Shown here: positions 11,864 to 23,250 of the stretch, piece by piece
Numbering within the stretch: position 1 is the stretch's first letter
How the letters are laid out: each line of letters opens with the position of its first letter
Assembly: GCF_964340395.1 (NCBI RefSeq)
Contig: NC_135560.1
Coordinates: 62,001-126,000 of the forward strand
DNA from: Glandiceps talaboti
Lineage: Eukaryota; Hemichordata; Enteropneusta; Spengelidae
DNA length: 64,000 nucleotides
Direction: 5' to 3'
The notes under the pieces: generated by a model
What the model saw: the letters and a program-made list of their open reading frames with translations, nothing else
Databases searched by the model: none
What the model was told of the DNA's origin: nothing
Position numbers and translations under genes: made by a program

Positions 11864-12496
11864 CTCTTGAAATTACGATAACAAACTTTGCGCCTTGTTG
11901 ACTTTACACGAGGTACAGCAAGATTACAACTCACAGCATCGTGATCAGATGGAAGACCTCTGTGAATAGTGGTACTTGAGACGAGGTTATCTGTTTGGCG
12001 TGAGATGATCAAATCAAGAGTGTACCCACAACGATGTGTGGTTTCCGGAGTATGTTGTTGAAGGTTGGAGGATTCAAGTAGCTCAAGGAAGTGTGATGCC
12101 TCACGATTTTTTACATCATCTATGTGAAAGTTAAAGTCACCCGCAATAAGTAGGTAGCCAGGAGCAGTTGTTAATGTTTCAATCAGGGAGGAGAATTGGC
12201 TAAGGAACATTGATGTTGTCAACTTGTTCTTCATTGATGGGGGTGGGCGGTATAGTGTGATCAGGCGTACTGTGGTAGACTTTGAGCTAATTGTAAGATC
12301 AGTATGTTCAAATGAGTTATACTGAGTTGACGATTTATTAACTTTGACACTGAATCGCTTTCGTAATAGGACACCAACTCCACCACCTTTACTTTTGCGA
12401 GGTACGTGATATAAATTATGATCAGGTAGAGTACTTCTGAGTTCAGAGATGGCGTGATTATCGCCAGAGTTACCAGTTAGCCAGGTCTCTCCAAGA
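11864..12496 (-). pseudogene. apurinic-type endonuclease domain of the L2-like element
   Basis: Minus-strand frame with the exonuclease-endonuclease-phosphatase motifs: GETWL near the start, the YRPP segment, AGDFNFHID, and a terminal SDHDAV. These are the nicking-enzyme residues of APE-clade LINEs. The domain is cut at its N-terminus at the junction with family B sequence. Its last codons RKVCYRNFKS join the RT half across the LTR insertion. The first residues of the apparent open frame come from the neighbouring family B repeat. Confidence 0.85.
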
Positions 12497-12590
12497 AACA
12501 GCTCTGAACGGACGGATGGACGGACGTCTGCATGGACAGACGGAACCCAATCCATAAGTCCCCGTCCTGGACTTCATCCGGAGGGGACTA

Positions 12591-13262
12591 ATGAGCTAGT
12601 ATAGATGAAATGTTGATGAAAAGTAGGGTGTAGATGAATGTAGACGAAATGTAGATGAAATGCATTTCTCAAACAAGGCCTGAAGGGCATACGCAGACAA
12701 ACAAACACACAAAAACACTATACATACATTTACTTGCATCAAAGTTTATTCATGTTTTAATTTGGCCAGGTTGAATGATTGTACATCAGAATGTAAGTAC
12801 TTTGATTTCCTGAGAAGGATGAAACTTTGAATAAGATAAAAGACTTTTCTTATGCTGTTGATGACAGTCCTCTTGGTCTATATGGCACTAAGGGCATGGT
12901 TGATCTGTTCGATCATTTTCCCTTTTCATTGCAAACCTGAAAGAGAGAAAAATAAAAGTGGCTTGTCAGACTACAAAATACACAATCATTGATAGGTGAC
13001 CATATTGACACGTAGTTCAATATTTTACAGCTCTGTACATACTTTCCAACCAGTATTAAACATGACAAACCGACTACTAATGACATGTCAGGATTAATTG
13101 CAAAGTTTGTTTAACTCATCAACCATTTCGTGAAATCCTAGTAAGACCAATGTCACAGCAGGGCTGCCACTTCCAGGTATAACGTGGTCTTCATAGTTGA
13201 GCTCATTTTGATCTCAAGTCTGATGATGAACATTTGAAACACACTGGCATAAACATAAATGT
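12591..13262. other. no gene seen
   Basis: Non-coding. It begins with a short degenerate repeat of GTAGATGAAAT-type words (12598-12662). I see nothing else of note. Confidence 0.4.
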
Positions 13263-13264
13263 TA

Positions 13265-14183
13265 TACATATCAATGATATCTTGACTTGAGAAATGTGGC
13301 AATTGATAGATAAGAGAATGTATAACTCTATGATCTTGCCCCATATCTCATATTGTATAGAGATATGGGGCAATACATACAATACATTTCTCAAGCCTAT
13401 CTTAAACCTTCAAAAGAAAGTTATTCGCTTTATAACTTTTTCAAATATTGATGCTCCCCCCTCCCCTCTTTTTCAGCAACTAGGAATTCTAAATGTCCAC
13501 CAGCAATACAAATTTAATACTTCTTTATTTATTTTTTATTTGAGGGCCGGTCACTTCCCGCAAACAGTTAACGACTATTTCAACACACCACCAAATACGT
13601 ATCACACTCGGAATACAACGAGAGATAACTTTTACATTCCAAAAGTAAATCTTACTTTGACGCAACACAATTTCCAGTATGCAGCTGCAAAACATTGGAA
13701 CTCCTTACCTGAAGAATTGAAAAAAATACAATCCAGGACTACTTTTAAATCTCAGTTAAAACAGTATTTGTTACAAAATTAATTCAGCTTTTTCTACCTT
13801 ACATTGCATTTAATGCCATTTGTTATATTTTTTTTTTGATGAGAACGCGTTTTGTTTTGTTTGTTTTTTGTTTGTTTTTGTTTTAATTTCAAATTTGTTT
13901 TTGTTTTTGCTTTGATTATTTTGTTTAATCAATTGTAGTATGGGCCACAAACTTGACTAGTTTGTTTCAAACTATTTTTGTGGTCCAGCCATAAACTCTG
14001 TATTCATCCATCAGTTTATGTGTAATATTTATTCCACTGTCTTTTTTACTTTCTCTCTTGTTATGTTGATATGATTTTGAGTTTGTGGCAAATAAAATAC
14101 TATACAATACAATGATTTAATTACAGAATCATGCTGTACATATCAATGATAGATTGACTTGAAATGTGGCAATAGATACGAGA
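13265..14183 (+). mobile_element. 5'-truncated non-LTR retrotransposon with long flanking repeats
   Basis: A retrotransposon 3' end (about 13311-14130) lies between two similar blocks of about 45 bp, at 13265-13310 and 14137-14183. Both carry TACATATCAATGATA, TTGACTTG, AAATGTGGCAAT and GATA. The insert has a 3' UTR and ends in an AATACTATACAATACAATG tail rather than poly-A. The repeats look like a very long target site duplication. Confidence 0.65.
13315..13782 (+). pseudogene. C-terminal end of a non-LTR reverse transcriptase
   Basis: The frame begins inside the RT thumb (ILPHISYCIEIWGN) and ends with KHWNSLPEELK and a short basic tail before TAA. This pattern is typical of CR1/Jockey-related elements. 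No catalytic motif is present, so this is a dead 5'-truncated copy. The DNA for LPHISYCIEIWGN forms a perfect 14-bp hairpin (TTGCCCCATATCTC and its inverse, 13338-13373), probably by chance. The related fragment at 53995-54858 shares the LPHINYGLEVWGN motif. Confidence 0.8.
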
Positions 14184-16080
14184 TGATTTAAGGTAGGGGT
14201 CAAATTCAAACTTTTGGCACAGACTGAAACTCGTGCTCTTGTCAACATTCGAATGCAAAACAAACCTGTAAGTGTTTTGAAGTGACATGAAGTGCTAGAT
14301 GGCTTTCGAGCACTGTACGCACTCTTGGAGATTTAGGGTGAAGGTAATCTCGCATATATGAGTTTCAGAAGTCCTTGCGAAGCTTTGCTACCATGCATAA
14401 CTTTAAGAGGAACTGTTTTATAAATTTTCGTCTTGATGAAATGTGTCATCAACCACACTCCCTAGGCTATATTCCCTTTCTGGAAACATGGCCCACAAAT
14501 CATTCACACCTTTCATCTCTACAGAGGAAGTTATACTGTCACGAATATAATCTTAATATCGGTGAAAGGTTTTGTCAGTGTGGGTTTTAGATGCGAGAAG
14601 GTGACATATACTGACCACTATAAAATCATCTTTGGCATTTGATAATTTTCCACACTGTACATGTAGTCTAGACACTACAATGGCAAAAAAATTGCAACAA
14701 AAACATTATTCAATGTACTTCAACAATCAACTCTCAGGTACCATAGAAGCAAAACATAAATTTATAAGACTATGCAAAGTGTTTCAAAAACTTTCCTAGC
14801 ACACTGAAGATATTTTGTGAAGCTAATTTGCCATTTTATTAGTTGAAACATCATTTAGCATTTTATATGTTTTCCGTTGCTACTTTCTTAGTAATCAGTG
14901 GCCACATCATGTCGGTGGAGAAACTTCAGTCCCTGAACTCCAGTAAGGGAGCAGTCAGTTTCTTCGGCCTGGGAGGGGGGGGGGACGACCGGTGGATTGG
15001 GAGTCACCCTGTTTTTTGAAATTGGCAGGGGGGGGGGGGTCATGCTGTTTTCAAAATTGTGGAAAGGGGGGGGGGTCATTGTGTTTTGGATTGTGATAGA
15101 AGAAAAAAATCCTTTTTCTACAATGGCATATAGCAAGTTGTCTGAAATGTGGTACATGTAAATATTTGTTTTTCTCCCTATTTCTTACATGAATTCTTAC
15201 TTATTAGTTCAAGCATAACTATAAATATACATATACATGTATTACCTAGCTACCACACTAGTTACAGAACATGTCATGTAAATGAGTGGCTGTTTCACAA
15301 TCAGTGCTTCACTTATATTGCACTTTGGGGCAAAAGTGAACTTGAAGGTTTCGTAATGGTAATCTTCAAAGATGGTTTATAAAAGAATTTAATCTAAAAA
15401 GTTCCCTACTCGTCACTATGAACTTGTCAGAAGGGATTAATACACTTTCTATTTGGACACTACATGTTATTGACACTACAAATCACCACATCTCATCAGA
15501 TTCCAGTTTCTATTATACACTAGGTATGACCACCTAAAGTTCTCTAACATACCGGTGACTTTACTTACTATACATGCAATATTAATGCCACTATACCAAT
15601 GTTACGGGGCCATTTTTATGTGACATGGGAAACTCATTTAAAACTTACATTTACGTTAGCTATTCAAAGCTTGGAAATATTACCTCAAAGGCTATGAATA
15701 ACCTAAACATTGCCTTAATAGAAGCAACAAACTGCAGATCTGCCAGGGGAAAACGCCCAAGGACTCCCTCACCCGCAGAGGTCACTCAAGCATTCAACCA
15801 ACACTCATGCACCACCAACCTTTTTACAGTGATAATGGTATTAAACTTTTCTTAAATATTTTCACCCAATTCTAATTTGAGATGATAGTCTTTTAAAGAT
15901 GTGAAATGTTTGCCAAGGTAGTCTAAAATTGCCTTAAACTCCAAATCTCCCCTACCAATGATACTACCAGTAGATGTGCTGACCTTTACTACATGTAAAT
16001 AATGATGCCATTTAACTTTTTAAGAACATATTTCAACCCAGTGTGAGTTATAAAGAATAGTTTCTGATACTTGATGTGCT
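14184..16080. other. no gene seen; G-runs
   Basis: No recognisable coding sequence. Three poly-G runs (about 14975-14984, 15030-15039, 15067-15074) lie in an imperfectly repeated GGTCATGCTGTTTTxxAAATTG context. Confidence 0.4.
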
Positions 16081-16800
16081 GTCTTGTAAAGCATGGATTA
16101 AGTTATTGCTTGAAAGGGTCTGAATAGCCTAAAATTTGGCTTTAAGAGTAAAAATCCTCCAGGGCTTCTAGAGGGAGACCCCTTTGGATCCCCCACATGA
16201 GGTGGACATATCCCAGTTTCAAGCCCTTCCCGTCTAACTGTCAAGATGCTATCAAAGTATATTTCAAAAATATTTCAACCCTGTGTAGTTGCTTTTTACA
16301 TGTTGGTGCTGTCTTTCTTGTAAAGCTTGGAAATCATTGTCTGAAAGGGTCTGAATAGTCTCAAAATTGACTTTTCAGGATAAAAAACCTCCAGGACTTC
16401 TAGGGGGAGACCCCCTAGGAACCCCCCCCCCCCACTACATGAGGTGTACACATCCTAGTCTCAAGCTCTTCCCCCTACCTCTTACTCAAGTTACTGTCAA
16501 GATGCTATCAAACTTAATATTTCAAATATATTTTTTTCTTTTTACATGTTGGTGCTGTCTTGTATAAAGCTTGGAAATTATTGTCTGAAAGGGCCTGAAT
16601 AGTCTCAAAATTGACTTTTCAGAGTAAAAAACCTACAGGGAGACCCCCAAGGACCCCCCATAAGAGATATACATATTCCCTGCTCAAGCTTTCCAATATC
16701 TTTCACTGTCAAGATGATATTAAACTCCTTTTGGAATATATTTACCTTGTGCAGTCAATAATTACAATTATGATAGTGCTAACCCAGGATCTTATAAAGT
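16081..16800 (+). repeat. about 235-bp tandem repeat, 3+ diverged units
   Basis: The words CTGTCTTGTAAAGC, TTGTCTGAAAGGGTCTGAATAG, GACTTTTCAG, AGGGGGAGACCCC and AAGATGCTATCAAA recur in the same order starting near 16080, 16309 and 16555 (spacing about 229 and 246). The units are diverged and non-coding, with a poly-C run at about 16423. Confidence 0.7.
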
Positions 16801-17465
16801 AGATGCAAGACAGTCAAGCAGTCCACACTGAGCCATGATAAAAAAATACCTGTCATGTGAATATTATATATATATATATAGTCAGTGACTTTTTGTCGGC
16901 CCAATTTAAGAATCCACCCCCCCCCCCCAGCTGAAGAAACTGACCGGTCCCTAAAATTGATCATGCAACCCCAATAACATCGTCATTTACCGGCCTTAAA
17001 AAAACACCAGAACAAACTGATAGCAGTACTGTTTTGTGAAAGGCGTCCAAAACACCTGTTCTCGGCATTCTGCTCTCCCACGATGGTGTTTGGTTTGGCT
17101 AGGGGTATGGCCCTACTTGCATACGGCAGGACTATGAGTTTCCGACATATGTATTCATTCCCAATAGAACCCCTGGACATTATACATCCCTGTATCAGTA
17201 TAGTAACGTTCTGCCAATTTAAAATTAATGAATTTATAGTTTGTTTTTCAGTAGATCTATTCAACCAAAAATAGAATTATTTTTCATCTGTCTCGCCGAC
17301 TATACTAGTACTCTGCTAGTACTTTAGTCACACTGACTGGATTGAGATGAATGTTTACATATATACTATAGTAAAGCATACAGTTCAAATTGCAACAAAT
17401 TATACAAGTTGTATAAAAACTATTTACATTGTCTCGCCATAAAAGAAGTATCCATGGTAACATTA
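16801..17465. other. no gene seen
   Basis: Non-coding stretch with a short (TA)n at about 16865-16880 and a poly-C run at 16917-16929. No motif recognised. Confidence 0.4.
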
Positions 17466-20400
17466 TAGTCCATGGGCCAGAGGGGGTACCGTGCACCCCC
17501 CCACAAATCTCCAATATAGGTATTTTTTTGTTCATTGGAGTCTACTAAATGAGAAACAAAATGTTAACAGTGAAAATTTTGGGATGCACTACCTGTTTGG
17601 CCTCGATTTCAAATTACATGTGCGTCACAGAATGGCGTCGAAAGGTTGAGGGTAGGGGTAACACATTGTCTTCCATACGACATATGCAAGCACGGACTGT
17701 ATTATCCAATATATATTTGGAAAGCTTAGAAAATTTCCTTTCTAATGATATAATGTTTGCCATACATATGCCAAGAAATAAAAATTTTGGAGGCTTTAAG
17801 TTGCCGATTTTTGAAAAATCGAAATTTTTTCTGCAAAATTACATAAAAACTTTCCATTCTTTTTTTTAAATAACATGATCTGATACCCATAAAGGGTGTT
17901 TGTTTATTCAGTTGAATGAGCTGAACAAGAAAAAGTAGGTTAACATTGAATATTTTTGGGTTATTAATGATTTTCTCCCATTGAAACCAATATAAGCTAT
18001 TATTTTGAAATACCGACGGTAGGGGTAGGGGTAAATTATCTTCTTCTGTGCTTTTTATTCAGCATCTTAGGAGCATACTAAGACATTTTTCTGGTTGCTA
18101 GAGCATATATCTTTACAGAAAATATACTTTCTCTTAATAAATAGCTTGTAATGTTGATTTTCAGTCTAAAAATATCAGATTTCAGGAAAATATCCAAAAA
18201 TTGTAGAAAGTGAACAGGTTAGCGGTAAGTATGTGCTTAGTACACAACACCTACATATGTAATCAATACAGTAGTATGATTTTGCAGTTGCTAGAATATG
18301 TTTAATAAAAAATTAAATGTGTTTAATTTGAATATCTAGCACATTATGCAAAAATTAATGCCAAAAATATATGGAGACTTTAAATCACCGATTTAAAAAA
18401 TCAATAATTTTTCCGAAAAATGACATATAAACTTTCCATTCTTTTTTTTACATAACATGATCTGATACACATAAGGGGTGGGTTTTTTATTCAGTTGAAT
18501 GAGCTGAATAAGAAAAAGTAGGTTAATATTATATATTTTGATGGTTATTAATGATTTCCCCCATTAAAACCAATACTATACACTATTATTTTGAAATACC
18601 GACAGTAGGGGGTAGGGGTAAACTATCGTCTTCTGTGCATTTTATTCAGCATCTTAGGAGCATACTAATACATTTTACTGATTGCCAGAACATATGTCTT
18701 TACAGGAAATATACTTTATTTGAATAAGTAACTTCTAATGTTGACATACATACCAAAGATATCATATATAAGGAAAATATCCTAAGATTGCTGAAGGTAA
18801 ATGGGGAAGGGGTAAGATGTCTTGCTACGTGCTTAGTACACAACACCTACATATGTAATCAATACAATAACATAGTTTTGGGATTGTTAGAATATATTTC
18901 TTAACAAAAAAAATGAGTTTACCTTGAATATCTAGCAAATTATGTGAAAATAAATGTCAAAAAATATCTTGAAGCTTTAAATTCACAATTTTTGAAAATC
19001 GACAATTTACCGGAAAATGACATACATTTCCATTCCTTGTTAAATGACATGATCTGATACATATAAAGGATTTGTTTATTAATTTGAATAAGCTTAACAA
19101 AAAAAAGGTTAAAATTGAAAATTGTAAGGGTTATTAATGATTTCCCCTCATTACAACTAAGACTATATGCTATTATTTTGAAATACTGACAGTAGGGGTA
19201 GGGGTAAACTATTTTCTTCTGTGCTTTTTATTCAGCATCTTAGGAGCATACTAATATATTTTTTCTGATTGCCAGAACATATGTCTTTACAGGAATTATA
19301 CTTTCTTTGAATAAACACAAAGGGAGATGGCAAAGGTTAAAGATTGCGTATAACACCTGATCTATTTCGAGTTTTTAGTTTTATTTTCAAATGTGATAAA
19401 TTTTACATTATAATTATTTAGTTTTCGCTATCCCTTTTGAAAACATACACTTTACATGTGAAAAACTGCAGAACAATAATTGCTATCCAAGCTTTTAAAG
19501 AAATATATTTAACAAAAGTTCAAATTTTCTGCCCATCATTCAGATGTTACTTATTTTAATGATAAGTCCTAAAACTATTAAAGTGCAAGCAACATTCAGA
19601 CTCGTTACTTGAAAAAATACAGGAATTACATGTATGATGTTTAACTTGTTAGTCATAAAATGCACGTACAGTGTAAAGCTGACATACCTTTGTGAGCCTA
19701 GGGTTTTCTCTCTTTTTTTAACCTTGGTATGGTAACTATATTTGATGGTCTAAAATTGATGCAATGACAAGCAAGGATGGTGTACTTTTGTGCATTTGGT
19801 GAGAAATTTGAAAGCAGCCAGGTACAGATGCCATTTTAAGCGATAACTGTCTTTTATGGTAACAACAAATAACACGTTTAAAGCAAAAATAAGTCAATTA
19901 AGTGGCATATTCCTCTGACTACTATAGTCTACCGCAATGTACCCTTGTTATGTTATACAATGCTAGTTATTTCACATATCATCTATGGACTGGAAGTACG
20001 GGAAGCACATACCAAACTTATTTGAATGAACTTTTTACAAAATAAAAGTGTTAAGTGCATAATTATATTAAGTGACTGTTAGGTGTTTTCATTCTTGATG
20101 TACCTAACAAGAACACATCTCACATATTTTATGATTTGTTTTCATCCTAGAGAACTAAATTAGTATCAGGAATGATCTATGTATTCCAATAGGACAGGAC
20201 AATTAACATTATATTTGCAGGATCAAAACTTTAGAATATTCAATTCAACTCAGTTCAATCCAATTCAATTCAATATAACTTAATGTATGTTAATTTCCCA
20301 TTTTGGGGGTAAATAAAGTGGAAACAGACATAGCTATATAAAGAAAGTAAGTAAAATCAGAATGTAAAATCTATAAAACATCACACACCACAAACAGTAT

Positions 20401-21858
20401 CTTAAAACATCATTTAAAAGCCGCACTGTGGTTGGAATAAAGGAATGTTTGCATTGATACTGATACACTTGTCCAGTTAGTTTCATTACCAGTAGACAAC
20501 CCATCACATTCTTTCTTTCCTTTCATATATGAAAATTAGGTACTCATGATGTTTTGAAAGCCCACATATCATATACTAGTATTTGATATGTTTACAAGGG
20601 TTGAACTTGATTGCTTGATAGTGAACTACCTCGAATCCCCTTTTCATAGTATCATGTACTCATTTATCATTAGTACACTGTATCTTGTATATATTAATAC
20701 AAGTAACACTGAAGTAAAGCACTTTGTCTATGTGCTACACTCGTTTATAGCATTCACATCAAGTGTAAAAGTATACTGTTTCAATTGGTTTATTTACAAG
20801 CCTTATAGCATGTGGCCTTTGTAATGTGATCAATTAGCAAATGGAACAGTATACTTTTACACTTGATATAAACGATTGTGGTACGTACAGAAAATGCTTT
20901 ATTTTGGGGTTATGGGTTATATATAAACGTTGAGATAAACGAATAATATAACAGATTTTATGATGAAGATCTGTAACATGTTATCAAATGGAGATGACCA
21001 AGCAGACGTTATCTTCTGTGGTCAAGTTATGTATATTTTTGGGACTTTCAAAGCCATGTTTAAACAACTGGACGATAGCTAAAACAACAAAACAATTCTC
21101 TGTTACTGTCAGTGATAACCAGCAGTTTTTCTTAAATAGGACATATTTGGTATGTATGTCAACATTACAAGCTACTTATTTAAGGAAAGTATATTTCATG
21201 TAAAAACATGTGTTCTAGCAATCAGAAAAATGTATTAGTATGCTCCTAAGATGCTGAATAAAAAGCATAGAAGAAGATAATTTACCCCTACCCCCTACCG
21301 TCGGTATTTCAAAATAATAGCTTATATTGGTTTCAATGGGAGAAAATCATTAATAACCCACAAATATTCAATGTTAACCTACTTTTTCTTGTTCAGCTCA
21401 TTCAACTGAATAAGCAAACACCCTTTATGGGTATCAGATCATGTTATTTAAAAAAGAATGGAAAGTTTTTATGTAATTTTGCGGAAAAAATTTCGATTTT
21501 TCAAAAATCGGCAACTTAAAGCCTCCAAAATTTTTATTTCTTGGCATATGTATGGCAAACATTATATCATTAGAAAGGAAATTTTCTAAGCTTTCCAAAT
21601 ATATATTGGATAATACAGCCCGTGCTTGCATGTGTCGTATGGAAGACAATGTGTTACCCCTACCCTCAACCTTTCGACGCCATTCTGTGACGCACATGTA
21701 ATTTGAAATCGAGGCCAAACAGGTAGTGCATCCCAAAATTTTCACTGTTAACATTTTGTTTCTCATTTAGTAGACTCCAATGAACAAAAAAATACTTATG
21801 TTGGAGATTTGTGGGGGGGGGGGGGGGTGCACGGTAACCCCCTCTGGCCCATGGACTA
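17466..21858. mobile_element. 4.4 kb foldback element with long inverted arms built of tandem repeats
   Basis: The left arm (17466 to about 18185) and right arm (about 21140-21858) are inverse copies over roughly 0.7 kb. Both begin TAGTCCATGGGCC followed by a G/C-run. A TTA trinucleotide flanks each end (17463-17465 and 21859-21861). The left arm is followed by two further diverged direct copies of its inner part (about 18220-18810 and 18810-19330, period about 590 bp, marked by GCTTAGTACACAACACCTAC and GGGGTAGGGGTAAAC). The interior (19330-21140) has no recognisable gene. The matching 106-110 codon frames in both arms are a by-product of the duplication. The 3-bp duplication would fit PIF/Harbinger, but other superfamilies are possible. 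Confidence 0.8.
20757..20866. repeat. short inverted repeat inside the foldback element
   Basis: ATCAAGTGTAAAAGTATACT at 20757 has its inverse at 20843-20866, separated by about 60 bp. It may be the stem of a small independent element. Confidence 0.6.
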
Positions 21859-21861
21859 TTA

Positions 21862-22505
21862 CTATAAAGGTTTCAATGAGGGATTCTACATGTATTTTTG
21901 TACCCAAAATCAATAAATACATCTTGTAGCATACATTGTAGCTTTTGGTTCATCACAGTGCAGCACCACATACGCAGAGCTAGAGTACCTTGTTAGGGTC
22001 AACAGCTAATGATAGTATTATTTATAGTTCAATTTGATGAGTTATTTCCTATTTTTCAGTGACCACTCCACAATAAACACTAGCAATTTCCTTACATGAA
22101 ATCAACATTTAACTGTTTCAACAAGGGAGAGATAAGGTGCAAGATCAATATATATTTCAATGTTGGATGAAAATCTAAATTCATAAGCTGTCTTGCTCTC
22201 ATCCTACAGAAACGATTTTACTTTAAAATGAGTATGGTTGTATCCCCAAACATGCAATTATTGCTTTTAAAACATTTCCCCAAATTGAGAAATGGAAGAA
22301 TTTTCACTATAGCATATCACTAAAATAGTGTCAACAAAAGAAGTGTTTTTCCTCACTCCATACCGGCTTTGTATTCATAGCATTACTACATACTGATTTG
22401 ACATTGGATGGACATTTTCAATTTTGACCAATTAAGTTAGAGGGAGATGGTGGGTGGTGGTTCACTAAAAGTTTTTAGCTGTTTATCCTACATTGAACTA
22501 TTGAC
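21862..22505. other. no gene seen
   Basis: Non-coding AT-rich sequence without a recognised repeat. Confidence 0.4.
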
Positions 22506-23250
22506 CTAGCCCCTAATGTGTTGATTCATCACACATAATTGTGTACTCACAACCATCCCTTGGTGCCTATGTGTCCCAATATTATGGATTTTAACATGAT
22601 TTTTGTTCAAAAAATGTTGAAATTTGGATGGGGTGGGGGTCATAATTTTAAATATTATGACCACTTTGGCTTTTGGAGAAGTAAATAAACTCTGCACATC
22701 AATAGTTTGGTTGATTTAACATATATGTGTACTGATAGAAATATACCTCAAAGTGGTGTCTGTGTGTCACAATATTGTATAATTTCATGTGATTTTTAGC
22801 CAAAATTTTGAAATTTTTGATGGGGTGGGGGTCACAATTGTGAATATTATGAGCACTTTGGCATTTAGAGAAAGAAATAAACTCCATATATATGATTAGT
22901 TCAGTTGATTTAGCATACATATGTACTGATAGATACATGTATATCCCTTGGTGCCTGTGTGTTCCAATATTGTACAATTTCATGCGATTTTTGTTCCAAA
23001 ATGTTGAAATTTTGATGGGGTTGGAGGTCACATTTTTTACTGGCATTTTCAAGTTAGCATAACACAGAATGATTTTTGTTCTGTAATTATGAAGGGGCAA
23101 TGGTGCATTATACATAGGTGCAAAGATAAACAAGCTCATTTTATTTTTTGTCAAACTTCAACAAAATTTCATAAGATATTTCTGTCGAAAATGTCAAAAT
23201 TTAGATGGGGTGTGGGTTGACAGTTTCAGTTTTAGAATATAAATAGACAT
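22506..23250 (-). repeat. about 195-bp tandem repeat, 3-4 units
   Basis: Units starting near 22560, 22752, 22950 and, partly, 23170 share TGGTGCCTGTGTGTxxCAATATTGTA, an ATGTTGAAATTTxGATGGGG core with GTGGGGGTCA, and an AATATTATGAGCACTTTGGC end. Short open frames on the minus strand merely follow the repeat. The strand given is arbitrary. Confidence 0.7.

Larger units (their letters stand above)
6641..12496 (-). mobile_element. L2/CR1-group non-LTR retrotransposon, 5'-truncated, split by an LTR element
   Basis: On the minus strand the element reads from endonuclease (12484 down to 11864) to reverse transcriptase (9086 down to 6973) and ends in an (ATT)n tail (plus strand AAT repeats at about 6640-6681). 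It lacks ORF1 and the N-terminal part of the endonuclease. The open frame is interrupted by the LTR element at 9087-11863. Removing that element plus one CTCT copy restores CYRNFKSINMAEM across the junction. It inserted into a family B repeat. Confidence 0.85.
5897..12590 (+). mobile_element. family B repeat, copy 1, interrupted by an L2-like element
   Basis: The left part is 5897-6640 and the right part is 12497-12590. The 5' end has the small palindrome GTCACTGAGAATCAC followed by TAGTCCCCGC (5917). The core has direct repeats of about 147 bp containing CAAAATGGCTGCCAGGCAGC. The left part stops within TCGGTCCAGGCATCTCCAAG-type sequence, and the right part resumes with CTCCAAGAAACAGC, a degenerate (GGAC)n tract, GGAACCCAATCCATAAGTCC and the 3' hairpin ending GGGGACTA. 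Bridging the two parts gives the arrangement of intact copies, so the insert at 6641-12496 is younger. Confidence 0.75.

Noticed and set aside
5815-12662. Possible outer inverted repeat of TCTAC/GTAGA words around family B copy 1
   Set aside because: The words are low-complexity and do not align as one continuous inverted repeat.
13338-13373. Perfect hairpin with TTGCCCCATATCTC arms as a regulatory site
   Set aside because: It lies in RT coding sequence for a motif (LPHISYCIEIWGN) that is also conserved in a related RT without the hairpin, so it is best explained by chance codon choice.
17549-21766. Matching 106- and 110-codon reading frames on opposite strands
   Set aside because: They are the same sequence in the two inverted arms of the foldback element. 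No motif, start context or codon pattern supports a gene.
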